Shown: positions 13,055 to 26,204, numbered from the stretch's first letter. The stretch: 64,000 nt of DNA from Poecilobothrus nobilitatus (GCA_947095535.1 OX352773.1:265786515-265850514); one strand, 5' to 3'. Notes: generated by a model not told the origin, from the sequence alone. Program-made: numbers and translations.

Positions 13055-13937
13055 AATATTCAAATAAGACGCTCTTTTTTTGTTCTTTTGTTTCCGTTAA
13101 ATTTTAAATTTTACTTTTTTTGTCTTTGCTTTTTTCACTAGCATAAATAAAATTTTGAAATAATAGTTGGTTATTTTAGGATTTTTTATTTAAATAAACA
13201 TGAAATGTAACATGTAATATTCAATAAAATTTTCAATATTACTTAAATTAGGGGCATAAAATGTATCTATCATATATAATAGGTAAATATTGAGTTTCCA
13301 ATACTGAATAAATCAGGGCCATCTTCTAAAAGATAATAATAACCGTGTTTTTACAAAAAATATCATTATGCAAATTCATAAAGGCATTTTTGAGAAATTT
13401 CCATATATTTAATTTAATTTGATTTATATTAATTTTAATTCGTGGTGTATACGACTTTTTATAATATAAAATGTACAATTCCCATGACAAATGTTTAAAG
13501 AACTTTTTGTTTGTTTTGAACATGAGAATAACCTTAGTTTTGTCGCAGGTTATTTGGCAAAACACCCTGTGCATATATTATATATGAAGTTATTATTATA
13601 ACTTTCTTTAAGTATTTGAAAATTAGAGAGATTTTGACAATTGTCATCATGACAATGATTATTAATGTTATAAATTTAATTAATTTAATTAAAACAACAA
13701 ACAGTAGACCATTTATTTGTATTTAAATGTTGATTATTAAATTAGATCTAGCTACTAAATTTATTTTGCAGATTTTTTATATCTTTACATGATAAATGAT
13801 TAAGAAGCAGAAAAATTCATATTAAAAATATTTTGTAAGAAACAAAAATAATAAAATAAGGTAACAAATCAATTTATATCATTAGAGTATTTAAAAAAAA
13901 AATTTTTTTTTTTACATTAAGAGTAAGGAACACTTAC

Positions 13938-13980
13938 AAATTTGAATCTAAATCTTTTCTGATTATTGTAATTTTCCCAC
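13938..13980 (-). CDS. Candidate 43-nt internal micro-exon, gene unknown
   Basis: On the minus strand a strong acceptor 'ttttctttttcag' leads into 43 bases ended by the donor GTAAGTG. Two frames are open. The frame that would continue from the candidate exon at 58965-59012 reads one base, then WENYNNQKRFRFKF, ending in phase 0. The other open frame reads GKITIIRKDLDSN. Both splice signals are good. No domain can be assigned from so short a piece. Confidence 0.35.
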
Positions 13981-14339
13981 CTGAAAAAGAAAACCAATGT
14001 TAAAAAATACTATATTATAAAATTAATATTGTAAAAAAATTAAATAAAAACCAATTTAAAAAAAAAGATAGGTATATATATGTATATATAGGTATGTATC
14101 TTAATAATAAATCTTAACTGAAAAGAAGTAATTAAATTTTTAATACCTATAGGAAATTCTATGTAATTTTCAGAATTTTATTGTTGCAAAAAAGTTTATC
14201 TTTAAAAAATTTTCTCAAAATAATCAAATGTTTGTATCGTAAAATATGTGAATTAAAGATGATATTCTAAAACTTTTAACTTTCGGTAATTTTATTAATA
14301 GTCTGACAAGTCATTTTCATCACCATCATCATAATTATA

Positions 14340-15560
14340 TAAATACGCCAGCATTGTTTTTTGGGTCCCTTTTCAGAGAAAACTATTGGACCGATTTATA
14401 TGGTTTATGCGTCATTAGAAAGAATGAAGAGATGAGAAAAATTTTGTTAAACATTTTTAATCGGAGTGGTAGTTTAGGAAATACAGGAAATACAAAAAAT
14501 AAATTATCAAAATTTCTTGCCACATATGCATTTTTTTACACGACTTTCTATATGTATTTTTAAATATCTTTTTTTTTAGTAGTTGCTTTTTATTAGTTCG
14601 TAAATTTCAGTAGTATTTTTTAAGTTAGGTACTTATTTATACTTCAGAATGTAAATATGTAATTGTGTTTGTCTCTAGCATATAATGAAATAATATATAA
14701 ATATGAATTTATGGATTGGAAAAATTTTAATACGTTTTTTTCAATGCAATAAAAAATATTTATATTTTCCGTACTGAAACTCCCTGGCGTTTTACTGCGC
14801 CATTTTTCTATGCATATAAAAGCGTGTGCCGTAAGTTGTCTACATGAAAATTTGAAAATAATATGTAATTAAAAAAAGTAATAGTAATTGTAAAATTTTT
14901 TGTATGTGACTCTCTTTATAATGTATGTATACCTGGTATAATATGTAGTCCAATTTTAAAGATTTGTTTTTAATAATTTAAAAGTTCTTTACATTACTTT
15001 ACTTTTTTTTATAATTTTTTTTAGTTTAATGTTTTGGTAATAATAATTTGCGGTTTGCTAAATTGGTAACCCGACTGTAACAACAAATCTATCCATGAAA
15101 CAGAAAGAATCCTCGCTTGCATATCACAAACTCAACTCAGACAACAATTTTTTGACTTTTGAAAACGGACAAGATGTACACTATGTAACTGTATTTTAAT
15201 CTCTAGATTTGCTCGATTTTGCGGGCAAATACTATAGTTCATATAAATCGGATCAGTTGTTTTTAAGTTATAGCTTTTTTAGACAAATTCTATTGATTCT
15301 ATAATTCTTGTATTCCAGTTCTGTATAATTTTATTCTTTAGTGTAAAATTTTTTGTAATTAATTCTGAACTGTGTTTAATAACATAATTTGTTTTTATTA
15401 ATTACGTTAAGTTCTCCTATATGTTTTGTCATGTAATTATATTAAAATCATGTCTTATCATGGAGAAGTAAACTGTGCACAAAATTTCAAGTTACTAGGT
15501 CAATGGGAATTGTATATAAAATGGTTTTCTAGATTACAACATCCAATCCACCGTAGTAAG
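14340..15560. other. Probable old repeat debris, no gene
   Basis: Several segments read like worn dispersed-repeat text: 'aactattggaccgatttata' (14381), 'ttcatataaatcggatcagt' (15238) and 'cacaaaatttcaagttacta' (15478). The 69-codon open stretch at 14354 lies within one of these. Boundaries cannot be set. Confidence 0.35.
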
Positions 15561-15837
15561 TTAATTTAAAGCTCTTAATAATATAAATTTTATACATTTT
15601 TAATAGCAGTTCTATCTTTAATCATTTTGCAAACAACTAATAAATGTGATAAAAAGTGGGTTTGTGAAAGTTCAGTGATTTAATAGTGAGTGAAATAGAA
15701 AAAAATTGTAGTATACAATATTTAAATATACCTTCTCATTAAACATTTTGTTAAATTTTAATATTCACGTCTCTTTGGTATTTGAAAAGTTTTTTGTTTG
15801 ATATGCAAACATTTTTGACGTTTTGAAATTTTAAGAG

Positions 15838-16492
15838 AAACAAGGTAGAACGTAAACCAACGGTTTTTAAAAGCACACATTACCAAAACACAATACAAAC
15901 TGTTTAGAATTGTGACTTGCACAAAAATTTGAAAATTTAAGAAATAAAATAGGTATAAGAATTTTTTTGTAATAAGAAAATATGTGAAAATAGGACTTTT
16001 CTGGAAATTTGAGGGGCTGTAAGTCCGAAACCCTATATAACTAAGAAAAACCCTTAACACACTTAAAAATATATTACTGGAGTTTTAATTTTTATGTCTT
16101 GCCGAAGAAAAATTTATACAGGTGCTTAAGTGACAGGGGCCTAAACATAGCAAATTTTCAATTTTTCAGCCCTAATACCTCTTAAACAGGAGGTGGTGCA
16201 AAAAAATTTTCTGATCAAACTTATACTAATTCTAAAAGTTCTTTCTGCTCTCAAAATTTCAAGTCCCTATCTGAAAGAGTTCCGAAATTATGAAGGTAGA
16301 AAAATAATGCAAAATTTGGTTTTCACATAACGGTAAATTTAAATACTAAATTTTAAAAAAATACCTTGACGTTTTCATTTTTTCTCTATCTTTAATGGTG
16401 TAGAAGTTTTGTAAACAGACGGACGGACGGACAAACTAATAATAATTTAATACATAATTTTTCAAAATTTTTTTTTGAAAATGTGCTAAAAA
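15838..16492 (+). mobile_element. Family A dispersed element, copy A4
   Basis: Starts 'aaacaaggtagaacgtaaac' and contains the same ordered modules as A3, but only one copy of the 475-base unit. It keeps the gacggacggacgg tract at 16421-16432 and ends 'aaaatgtgctaaaaag' at 16480-16492. Minus-strand open stretches here are by-products of the repeat. Confidence 0.8.
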
Positions 16493-16865
16493 GTGTAAAG
16501 TCATTATTACACAAAAAGAAAATCACTTACCATTTTTTTAAAGTTTGAAAGTAAAATGATTTACTTTCAAAAAGAGTGACAAAATGTAGAGAGTTGTCGT
16601 TTGTTAATTATCAAAAATTTTTAATTGTCTGACGTTAAAAAGAAATTTGTTTGAGTTTAGAAAAAATGTTTTTTTTTTTTGAATTTAAAGGTTTCAGAAT
16701 TTTTATTCGATGAGAGCAAATTACCCTTCATAATTAAGAAAGCTGTTAACACATGTAAAACCTTTTTTAAAAATTATTAGGAGTAAAAAATTAAAAATTT
16801 ACCCTTTTTAGACATCTGTAACATAGGCACCTCTACAAATTTTTTCAAAGTAAACCAAAAATTTG

Positions 16866-16990
16866 TTTAAGCATTTCTTTCAGACAATAAAATCACCCTA
16901 AAAAATTGAACGTATAAATCTGAAACAAATCCGAAGAATTTTTTGCTAAGTTAATCCTTTTGGACGCGAAGACCCAAATAAGCTTTTTAA
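16866..16990 (+). repeat. Family D fragment
   Basis: 'cagacaataaaatcacccta' with 'aaattgaacgtataaatctg' resembles 20838-20885 of family D ('cagaccataaaaccaccata', 'aaattggacataaatcgga'). It is short and diverged. Confidence 0.4.
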
Positions 16991-17267
16991 ATTTCTTGTC
17001 AAGGTTACAAAAAATTTCAAAATAATAATAATTTAACTATATTAATTATATTAACGCAAAACCAAAGTTCATATGTAATTTTAATTTCATAAAACCAACA
17101 AAATACTCCGGAAACGCCGGGTATTCCTGATAGTAGATAATTTGTAAAATGAAATATGAAAATAGCAAAAACTTTCTTATAATTAAGAATAAATTAAGAA
17201 GAGTGATAAATTTTGTTGCAATAATGATCGTAGTTATAGATTTCTCTAATATTATTCGTATTATATA

Positions 17268-17312
17268 TTACACTAGCAGAGTACCCGGCGTTGCCCGGAA
17301 TATTTTTTTTGA
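17268..17312 (+). repeat. Dispersed-repeat end 'actagcagagtacccggcg'
   Basis: The G/C-rich string 'actagcagagtacccggcgt' plus 'tgcccgg' stands out against A/T-rich surroundings. From general knowledge, similar strings are common at one end of widespread arthropod repeats whose other end is (CAAA)n, like that at 21101. Linking the two ends here is speculative. Confidence 0.4.
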
Positions 17313-17677
17313 CTTTATAAAATAAAATTTATTAACTTTTGCTTTTGCATTAATATAATTTAATTAATATAGTACACGTATTACTATGCATTCACAGATT
17401 GTGGTAGTTAATATTTTTACTTTTTATTACATTTAATTAAATTTCATTAAATTTTTTTAACATATTGAATAAACAGCGAAGAATTAGAGACAATTTGTTT
17501 GCAAAAAATCTTTAAAGGAATCAATAATCTATTGATTACGCAATTACGGCAAAGTGAATTTTTTACAATATATTCGTTAATACCGAAACATAAATTCGCA
17601 TTTCAATTATAAAAGACCATAATGTAATTCATTTTTTTCGTAAAAAATGTCACTTCATATTTTTATGAATTATCCTT

Positions 17678-17935
17678 TTAAGCACATTTTGAAAAATTTG
17701 CTTTTAGTTTCACTCTGTCCGTCCGTCTGATGTTTACAACACTGTTTAAGAAAGAGTAATGAAATATTAACCATGTATAGGTCTCTTAAAAGAGCTACAA
17801 CATTGAACAACTTTTTTATGTAACTTCACCGTTGCAGTTACTACGCATCTATACAGGTCTTCAAATTTTGAAAAAGCTTCTGTTTAAATGCATACAATTC
17901 AGGTTCTGTTAAATATATTTTTAATAAAAAAAGAG
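17678..17935 (-). mobile_element. Family A 3' fragment, copy A6
   Basis: Minus-strand copy of the 3' part: terminus 'ttaagcacattttgaaaaat' at 17678, then the inverted tract 'ctgtccgtccgtctg' and the 'taggtctcttaaaagagct' region. It is truncated before the remaining modules. Confidence 0.6.
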
Positions 17936-18045
17936 ACAGGATTGTTTTTTATCTTTATAAATCAATCAGAATTTTTTTACGTTAACTTTTTCTAATAAGT
18001 ACATATAATTATGTTTTCAAATTGATATATACTAAAGATATGTGT

Positions 18046-19630
18046 AACGAGGAAGAATACACTTGCCTTTGTCAACTCTTAGATACCCGTACGAACCGTT
18101 AGTATGTTCACAGCCTGTCACTCTGCTCACAATATTATTTTTTTAATATTTTAGTATTTTAAAATAATTTGGGTGAGTTTTATAATTTCTAGAACTATGG
18201 GTTGTACATATATTCAAACTATATGTTTATATGTACATTCTTCAAAAGCAGATTCTAACCTTTCACATAACGATTATCAATCCAAAACTTTTTCAAATAT
18301 TTTATAGTATCATTTAATACTAAGCGGTAAATGTATATTAAATTTACTTAGTATAAAATAATAAATATAATGTTAAATATTATTTTATATTATATTTAAA
18401 TATTCCATTGGCAGAATAATTTCTTATAAGTACAATAAAATACATATATATGTAAATACGGCGCTATATAATATACATATATACTCTTATCATTCATTCA
18501 CTAGTGACATATACGATATGTAAATAAACATGATATTATATAAGTATGTATATATATTAATATCATATAAATAAAAATTCTTCAAGCAACCGTTATGTTG
18601 TTTATTTATTTACATTTTTATGTACTACGCATTATATCCTCAACAATTTCAAATTATCGAGTAAAACAAAATGGAAAAAATTCGTTAAAGAAATTTGTTA
18701 GAAAATTTGAAAAAATCAAGTAACACTTTCGTCAATTATAAAAAAAACCCTATATTATTAAAAAAAGTTGTTAACAGAAATAAGAGTATAATGTTGGAGC
18801 TTTAATTTTTGTGTATTACTTCAAACAAATTTTAACAGGTGTTCAAGTTACAGGTGTTTAAAAATAGGAAATTTTCAGTTTTTGACCCCTTACAGCTCGT
18901 AAACGGGGGGTGATACAAAAAAAATTTCTGAAATGACTCATACTTATTTTCAAAGATCTAACTTCTGTCAAAATTTCAAGTTTCCAACTTAAACCGTTTA
19001 GAAGATAGAAGGGTTGAAGGATTTTGCAAAATTTGAGTTTCGCATAACGGTAAATTAAGACACCGTGTGCCACAAATATATATTTATTGTATACATACTT
19101 TTAAAGCTAATAAAAGTAGTAATCGTTTGGCATTTTCAAAATGATGATATACCTTATACTTGTGATGATATACAACTTGTGCTATAACAATTTAAATATA
19201 GAGCTTTTTTGAACCTTTGGGGAGCTGTAGCTCCGTAACGGGTGGGGCTACAAAAAAAAGTTATTAAAAATAAAATTAATATTTTTGTGAGATCTATCGG
19301 TAGTTAATTTTATAGCTCTATTGCAAAAAAAATGTGGGGATCTAAAAGTTAGGTGTTCGAGAGCTACCCTAAGGCTTGGTCCAAACTCAACCAAAAAAAA
19401 TAGGGAACCTACAAATTACTTCCAAAATATTTTGTGTAAATTTCAAGATTCTAGCTTTCTTAGTTTTTGAGTTAGCGTGCTGACGGACGGACGGACGGAC
19501 GTGGCTCAAAAGTCTTAGAATTTTTTTCTGATCCGATCCATACCTTTGAAGGTATATCTAGCTCGCTTATTTCGAGGTGTTACAAACGGAGGAGTAATTT
19601 TATTATACCCGATCCTATCGTACGGGTATA
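18046..19630 (+). mobile_element. Family B dispersed element, full-length copy B1 (about 1.58 kb)
   Basis: Starts 'aacgaggaagaatacacttg' and ends 'cctatcgtacgggtata'. A 12-bp inverted pair sits close to both ends: ATACCCGTACGA at 18083-18094 and its complement at 19618-19629. The middle carries the same 'acaggtgtttaaaaatagg', 'gcataacggtaaattaa' and 'gagctgtagctccgtaac' modules as family A. A gacggacggacggacg tract follows near 19483-19500. It has no coding capacity. A nearly identical full copy is at 61558-63135. Confidence 0.85.
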
Positions 19631-20039
19631 AAAACTGGATATGGATTATATGTAAGAGTTTCTGTTCTTTAAATATGTATGTACTCATTTTTGATTAAAT
19701 ACTGTACAAAAATGTGAGTATGTTTTCTAATTTAATTGATTGTGTTTATAGTATTTTTAAACATAAGCACATGATACATATAGTATGTACATATTTCAAT
19801 TATATTTTTTGGGAAATAAATAGTACACATGAATCTTATATAGGTAGACCACATAATAGTAATCATTCCTGAATGATGCCATAATGATCTTCAATAACTG
19901 CTGAAAATGTTATGTTGTTAAAACTTAAAACACAGTATTCTTAAAATACTTAATAAGGTTATTTTAATTATTATTAAAAGCTTTTATGGAATTTTAAAAA
20001 CAATATAGACTAAAGTAAAGATCGTTGTAAATATTTTTT

Positions 20040-21125
20040 TAAAATAATAACAATGTAACTTTTTGTATTTTTACCTATGCGGAAGTGGGTTAACGAACGT
20101 TCACAAAAATTTGTCACAGGCTTTATTTAGAACCGTAAATTAATTCTGCCAAATTAGACACATATTAGAAACAAAAATTTTCAATTGGTCAAACCGTTTA
20201 GGCACGACAACAAAAAAATGAAAAACTTTATTGAGGCCTCATGTTGAAATGGGTGAATTTATCGTAACAAAATCAACTTAATTAGCTTTTGTGCTAAAAG
20301 GCTACACCGTTTAAGCGCGACAACAAAGTAGTTAAAAAACGTAATTGAGCCCTGGTGCCGAAACGAGTTAATGGATCTTAACTAAATCAGCTCAGTGATC
20401 TTCTGTGGTAAAGAGCTACACTTTTGTAAATTTTCAACTAAATTGGTCTAACCATTTAAGCGCGACAACAAAGAAATAAAAAACTTCATTGAGACCTGGT
20501 GCCGAAACCGGTTAATGGATCTTAAGCAAATCAGCTCAGTGATCTTCTGTGGTAAAGAGCAATAATTTTGTAAATTTTCAACTCAATTAGTTAAACCGTT
20601 TAAGCGCGATAACAAATAAATTAAAAAACTTCACTGACCTCTGGTGCCGAAACGGGTTAATGGATCGTTACCAAATTGACCTAATGGGCTTTTCTGCTAA
20701 AGAGCAACAGTTTTGCGAATTTGCAAGTCAATTGATTAAACCGTTTAAGCAGAACAACAACAAAATTTAATGAACTTCGTTCGGCTCTCGTACCCAAACG
20801 GGTTACCAGAACTTCATGAAAATTTGTCACAGGCTTTTTTTCAGACCATAAAACCACCATACAAAATTGGACATAAATCGGAAATAAAAAATTTTTTGGA
20901 AGCCCGCCGTGCCGAAGTATTATCTTGCTACCATGTTTCTTCAACACACCCGGAAAGCGAAGGAGAACATTTGTGCAAATTTTCAACTAAATCGGTCAAA
21001 CCGTTACGCGATATAGCCTATAACTCCTTCCGGGGTCGTAGAAATATTCCTGCAAAATTTGGTTGCAATCGGACAGGTGGTTTTTACGTCAAAAGGGCAC
21101 AAACAAACAAACAAACAGAATTTCT
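20040..21125 (+). mobile_element. Family D repeat with a 145-bp tandem array and (CAAA)n end
   Basis: The motif 'aaaccgtttaagcgcgacaa' or a variant recurs at 20202, 20315, 20460, 20604 and 20749, giving spacings of 113, 145, 144 and 145 bases. Each unit also carries 'gtgccgaaacgggttaatgg' and 'ctgtggtaaagagc'. The 3' part has 'ataactccttccggggtcg' and ends 'aaacaaacaaacaaacag' (21101-21120). Open stretches on both strands (20770-21255, minus 20681-20986) fall inside the array and are not credited as genes. Confidence 0.75.
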
Positions 21126-22385
21126 TCCTTGTATATTAGATAATGTAAAAGAAATATATTGTATTATGTTTACAATCTGTAAATATTGGATATTTTATCG
21201 AAAATCTGAATTTGTAATTATAATGAAATTTTTACAGAAATTTTTGAAAATTTGAAATGGGAATTATGATTAAAAAATTAAATCTCAATGATAATAATGA
21301 AATATCCTTTAGGATATAAGAACTGCTATGAAATGAAATTTTAATGTAATTTAATTTCGGATTTTCAAAAATAAAATTAGTTTTTTTGATCAACTTTTAT
21401 TAATTTTTATAAGTTTAGTTTTCATAAGAAATAATTTTTAAGCTTTGTAAAATATCAACTGAAAGTAATTTTCTACCCCTAATTCTATAGCTTTTTTCTA
21501 CATAGTACAATAAATTGTACAAAATGTTTCTCAAGATATCATTTAGTATGGAAATGTTTATAGTAAACGTATAATATATTAAAATCTAAAATCTTTTTAG
21601 TTAGAAGAATCGTTTCCGTTCTACTGCACCATAATGTTGTTAAATGATTTCCATTGGTGCAGTGCATTAAATGTTGGGTAAAAAATAATAATAGGGTAAT
21701 GACCTACTTAGACAAATGATTATGGTATTTTGAACTATCATTGGTTGAAGACAATACCGCAACCCATTTTATGAGTTAGTAACTCCGAAAATAAAATGAT
21801 GTATAGGAAATACTTTTGTAATAATATTTTTAGAAAAAGTGGTAAATACCGTATTCGAACCCATGGGCATAAATGTCTCATTTAATATTTGTAGAAAGTT
21901 TAAATATAGGTAAAAATGGCAAAAAGTTGTCTAATTGGCAAAAAAAAAATCGTTTTTGAATTAATATGTTGCTACTGTAATCATAATGCCCAAATACATT
22001 TTTATTTTATAAAAATGTTTTTTATTAAAAAGAAAATGTAAAAATGGCGCCTTAACATTATCATTCTAGATAAGAAAAAATTTTAATTCTAATTTATATT
22101 CAAAAATTTATATGTAAATATTTTACAATATTTGACTTTCGTGCAGCCGGTATCTAAAGCTTTGTATTGAATTATTATTTGTATTCGGCATTAATATATT
22201 AGAAATTAGTAAATAAAATAGAAATCTATAGTAATTATAAAGGTGTTTAACTTAGTAATTCATACTGTTGTAAGTTGTTTTATTTGTATGGAATAGCTTT
22301 AAAAACATCGTTTTTAATTTAAGTTTGGTTTGGTTTTGGTTTAATTATGAAGAAAATTAATCAGACAAATTTTGAACTTCATGCA
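21126..22385. other. Non-coding stretch
   Basis: Nothing assignable. A segment at 21600-21670 with 'ttctactgcaccataatgtt' and 'ccattggtgcagtgcattaa' contains a weak inverted match, but no element boundaries. Confidence 0.5.
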
Positions 22386-22925
22386 GTAACCCCCCAAGAA
22401 ATAAGCTCCCCAGAATGAATAACACGCCAAAAATTTGTTCGAAAAATAATCCTCCATATTTAGAAACAACTGATGAAAAAATCCTTCAATTTTGGAGGAT
22501 TATTTCAATATTTTAGTGCTTCATTTCATTTTATATTTGAGGTTTTATTTCATTTTACTATTTGAGCCCCCCAAACAACTTAGAAATAATTTGCAAATGA
22601 AATAATTCCCCAAAACTAATTTTATTAACTATGACTATTTTGTTAAAATGGGTATGTAAAAAATGATTGAAAGGAATGGTTACAAAATTAGAGTATCGAT
22701 AATTTATTTAGCAGTAGCTTAAAGAGACGATAGCCACCATAATTATTTCATTTGTTGTACGCATATAATTAGGAGCATTTGTTGAAGTGTTATTTCATGT
22801 CATATTTTAGTGTTATTTCACTATATTGGACAGATATTTTAATTTGAATTTGTGGTATTATTTTATAGTGAATTGATTCACCATTTTTTATTGATTCGCC
22901 ATTATTTCTTGGAGAGCTCTTTCAT
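22386..22925. mobile_element. Possible MITE with CTCCAAGAAATAA-type ends
   Basis: The left end 'aaccccccaagaaataagct' and the reverse complement of the right end 'agctctccaagaaataatgg' share about 12 bases. Inside, 'aataatcctcca' (22445) pairs with 'tggaggattatt' (22492). C-runs around 22388 and 22565 are unusual for this region. There is no coding frame. Confidence 0.35.
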
Positions 22926-23246
22926 AAATCTATAAGTCTTATTTTTTTTTATATGAAAAAAAAAAAAGGAAAACCAGAAATATACTGAAATATACTGAAA
23001 TATACTATATATGATAATGCTATAATACTATATATATATATATAATAATAGTATTGCTCAAATTTTAATACCAAGTATGAGCATAATGGTGGTTTTATAT
23101 TCCATTTTACCTTTACTTAAATCAAAATTGTCAATCAAATACCTTGGCTCAGTTCAAATTGTAATTTTCCTATATGTACAATTGTCAATTGATTGCTATA
23201 TTTGATTTCATTTTATTTATTTTGTCAGTTGATTTTAAATTTTTTT

Positions 23247-23967
23247 TATACCTGTATGAACTATGTTCAAGGGTATAATAAATTTACCATTGCATTTGTG
23301 ACACCTTAAAGGAGTCGAGCTAGATATATTGTCAAAGGTATGGATCGGTTCAGAATCGAATTCTGAGTCGATTAAGCCATGTACGTCCGTCCATCCGTCC
23401 GCACGATAACTCAAAAAATAAAAAAGCTAGGAGGCTGAAATTTTTTTACGTCATTTTTGCAAAATTGTTAGTTTTGCTATTTAAATCCATCATTTTCATT
23501 TAGAATTAACTCAGTATTTATTCAAGCTACGTTTCTGAAATTTTGCAAATGATGATCAAGTTTTATGGCAACAATTTCTGTAAAATTTGGTTGTGGTGGA
23601 GCGCCGGGTTCGGCTAGCTGCCATATAACAAATGAAAATAACTCAGTGTCTATTGAAGCTAGCTATCTGAAATTTAGTGAAAAAGTGTCGACTTACATGC
23701 CAAAAACTTTTGTAAAATTTGATTGGTCTAAAGCAGCCGGTTCATGCTTCTTGCATTTCTTGGAGCTTAATGAAGCTAGGGGCAATATATTAGGGTAGCT
23801 GTCATACAACTCCACAATTTACATAAATATATCTCTGTAGTTAACGTCAGCACTAAAACATCTGAATGTTTTTAAAAGATGATCAAGTTTTATAGAAACA
23901 GGATATATTACGTTCATACGGGTATCTCAGAGTTGACACAGTCTACTCTACTGCACTCTTCCTCGTT
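23247..23967 (-). mobile_element. Family C dispersed element, full-length copy C1 (about 720 bp)
   Basis: The left end is 'tatacctgtatgaactatgt'; the right end is 'gttcatacgggtatc' followed by the shared terminus 'actcttcctcgtt'. Inner inverted repeats ATACCYGTATGAAC lie at 23248-23261 and 23912-23925. It carries a gtccgtccatccgtccg tract at 23384-23400 and tandem-like modules 'gtaaaatttggttg'. The 77-codon open stretch 23565-23798 lies inside and is treated as incidental. Confidence 0.8.
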
Positions 23968-25538
23968 TTAACAGACACAATTTTGAACGAATTTCTTAAA
24001 TTGGAAAAAAAAAATTTTTATTTGTGTTCACTTTAATGTTTAATAGTTTTAGTGTAAAAATTTTTTATGCATAACGAAGAAAAAAATAAAAATTTTTGAA
24101 ATAAATTTCCAGTTTGTATAAAAATTGAAGATTAGAGAAACTAAAAAAAAGAAAATCTTTTTTTAAAATATTTAAAACAGAAATGTAAATAATTGTGATT
24201 TATATAAGCAAGTAATTTCCTGCTAGATTTAACATAATTTTCCTATTTATTTTCTTTACTAATTTTTCTTTTGATTCTTTCTTTTTTTTTCTAATTTTTT
24301 TCTTATATTCTAAATTTGCTGCCTAACTTAAGTGTTAAAAGAAAAGAAAGAAAAAAAAAGAAATCGACCTCAAATCAAATTTCTTAAGGATTTTTTATTA
24401 CGATACAGGAAAACTTTTTTTTTTCTTTATCCTCTTTAATATCCTGATTTTCTATTGATGCAATATTCACCATTAAATTTTTTATACCATAGAATAAATT
24501 GTAAATCTCATTTAAATGTATATATATAGACAGCATGCAGTTAAAATGGAAATAATAAGTAAGTTAATTCAGTATTGAATTCAAAGTATTTTTCACAGTT
24601 GATGTAGACAAAAAATGAAAATTAGAAATAAAGAAAAATGAGTAAGATTTTCAATTGAATTAATAGCAGAATTAAAAATACCATAATAGAATTTAAATTA
24701 AATCGTATAATTTCTTTAAAATTATTTGATTGAAATTTGTAAAACTAATCAATTGGTTCATTTTTTGTAAAACACAGAAAAACTATCAAATTGGATCATC
24801 TTTTACAAAATGTTTAAGATCTATAACTTTTTTTAGTACTATAATCTGAAGATATAAATTTAGAAACTACCCGATTCGGTTGCATTAAACTAACCAAATT
24901 TTGTAGACTTTGTAGACATAAAACTTAACTTATATGTAGCTTAATTCAAAACAAAGTTAAACTCATATAAAAACTGAAGTTGTGTGGCACCCTTAGGTTG
25001 AACTTCATCAATCGTTACGTGAAATACATGTGATATAAAAATGAAATTGTAAAATTTTCAGAATCCCTACTCTTTTTTTTTTTATTGAGTTATTGTATGA
25101 AAAGACGAGTCCACTAAACTAGATCAACTGATAATTTATTACTCAGGAAAAATATAAATAAACTTCTGTATATGCAATACATCTCCTTTAAGGTATCACA
25201 AATATAATGGTAAATTTATTATACGCTTGAACTATGTTTATATATTACTAAACATTGTAACAACAGTTAGACTCGAATATAGTTTTTAGATAATGTTGTA
25301 AAGTTATGGTTAATGACAACATTTGGAATAATATTTGGGATTTTTGATATTAATGTTTAAGTGGAAAAATTCAATTGATTTTAGCTTTTGATTCCCAACA
25401 AATAACAAGTAAAAAGTCATACTTGCCTGAATTTGAGGAGTTAATCATAATGTATTTGGCTATTTAAACTTAACTTTCATAAAAACAAATAAGAATAGAT
25501 GTCTTCTAGGTATAAATATTTATTTTTGTTATAATCTT
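23968..25538. other. A/T-rich non-coding stretch
   Basis: Nothing recognised apart from homopolymer tracts (24281-24291, 24348-24360, 24415-24424). Confidence 0.55.
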
Positions 25539-25905
25539 CTTTTTTTTTTCTAAGGGAGGTGGGAATCTTCCAAAGACACCAAGAATTTCCCTTTGGTAGT
25601 GTCAGATTCTTACTGACTAAACCCACCTCCCCCTTTAGCCAATAAAGTGGGATGAAACCCTTACCTGCGAACGCAGTATATTGGCTAGGGAGTAGGGATA
25701 GGAAAGGATAGGAAAATGGATACGGAAACATTGAATTGGGAGTGGGACTGTAAGGAAACAATGAATCCGCCTATTATTATTATTTTGCTAACAGTGACTA
25801 AAGCTGTCACAACAGTTGCAACATGTAATAGTAGTATATATATTACTACATGAGGTAATTATTGAAGGCAACCCCCACTGTCACTGTAGCGGCTGTTATT
25901 ATTGG
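25539..25905 (-). mobile_element. Family E poly(A)-tailed retroelement, copy E2
   Basis: Minus-strand copy of the unit at 6645-7008. Its poly(A) tail shows as a T-run at about 25540-25549 on the plus strand. It has a short internal duplication ('aggaaaggataggaaaatgg') and the usual 'gtgacagtgggggttgcc' start near 25885. Confidence 0.75.
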
Positions 25906-26029
25906 TATTAATATTCTTATTAATATTATTATTATTTTACTACAGAGACAGCGCCATCAGTGGATTACAACGTGCAGCAGTATATAACACCTTACTTGCA
26001 TGATATAACCAAAGATAGCCCCACTGTAG

Positions 26030-26048
26030 TAGCTATTATTATTATTAC

Positions 26049-26079
<31 letters not shown>

Positions 26080-26150
26080 ATTATTGTTATTATTACTATT
26101 ATTATTATTATTAATATTATTATTGTTATTATTACTAATATTAATTATAC
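26030..26150. repeat. (TTA)n microsatellite
   Basis: About 120 bases of nearly continuous TTA/TTG triplets. The isoleucine-rich open stretch 25960-26211 is simply its translation. Confidence 0.95.
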
Positions 26151-26204
26151 GATATACATTATACGATATACATTATATAAAAGTACTACATATTTTTTAT
26201 TTAT

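Larger units (their letters stand above)
11107..13569. mobile_element. Element with CAGGGTGT inverted ends, interrupted by family A
   Basis: The left end (11107-11186) reads 'cagggtgtttcgcccataac' and later 'gttcaaaataaacaaaaaat'. The reverse complement of the right end (13490-13569) reads 'cagggtgttttgccaaataa' and later 'gttcaaaacaaacaaaaagt'. The similarity extends over about 75 bases with mismatches, so these look like terminal inverted repeats of an old DNA transposon. The body holds the family A3 copy, probably inserted later, and the palindrome at 13000-13054. No transposase frame or clear target duplication is visible. Confidence 0.55.

Noticed and set aside
18858..19073. 71-codon minus-strand gene
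   Set aside because: It lies within the family B element; the same region in copy B2 does not keep it as a credible gene.
20681..21255. 161-codon plus-strand and 101-codon minus-strand open stretches
   Set aside because: Both lie inside the family D tandem repeat, overlap each other on opposite strands and lack recognisable domains.
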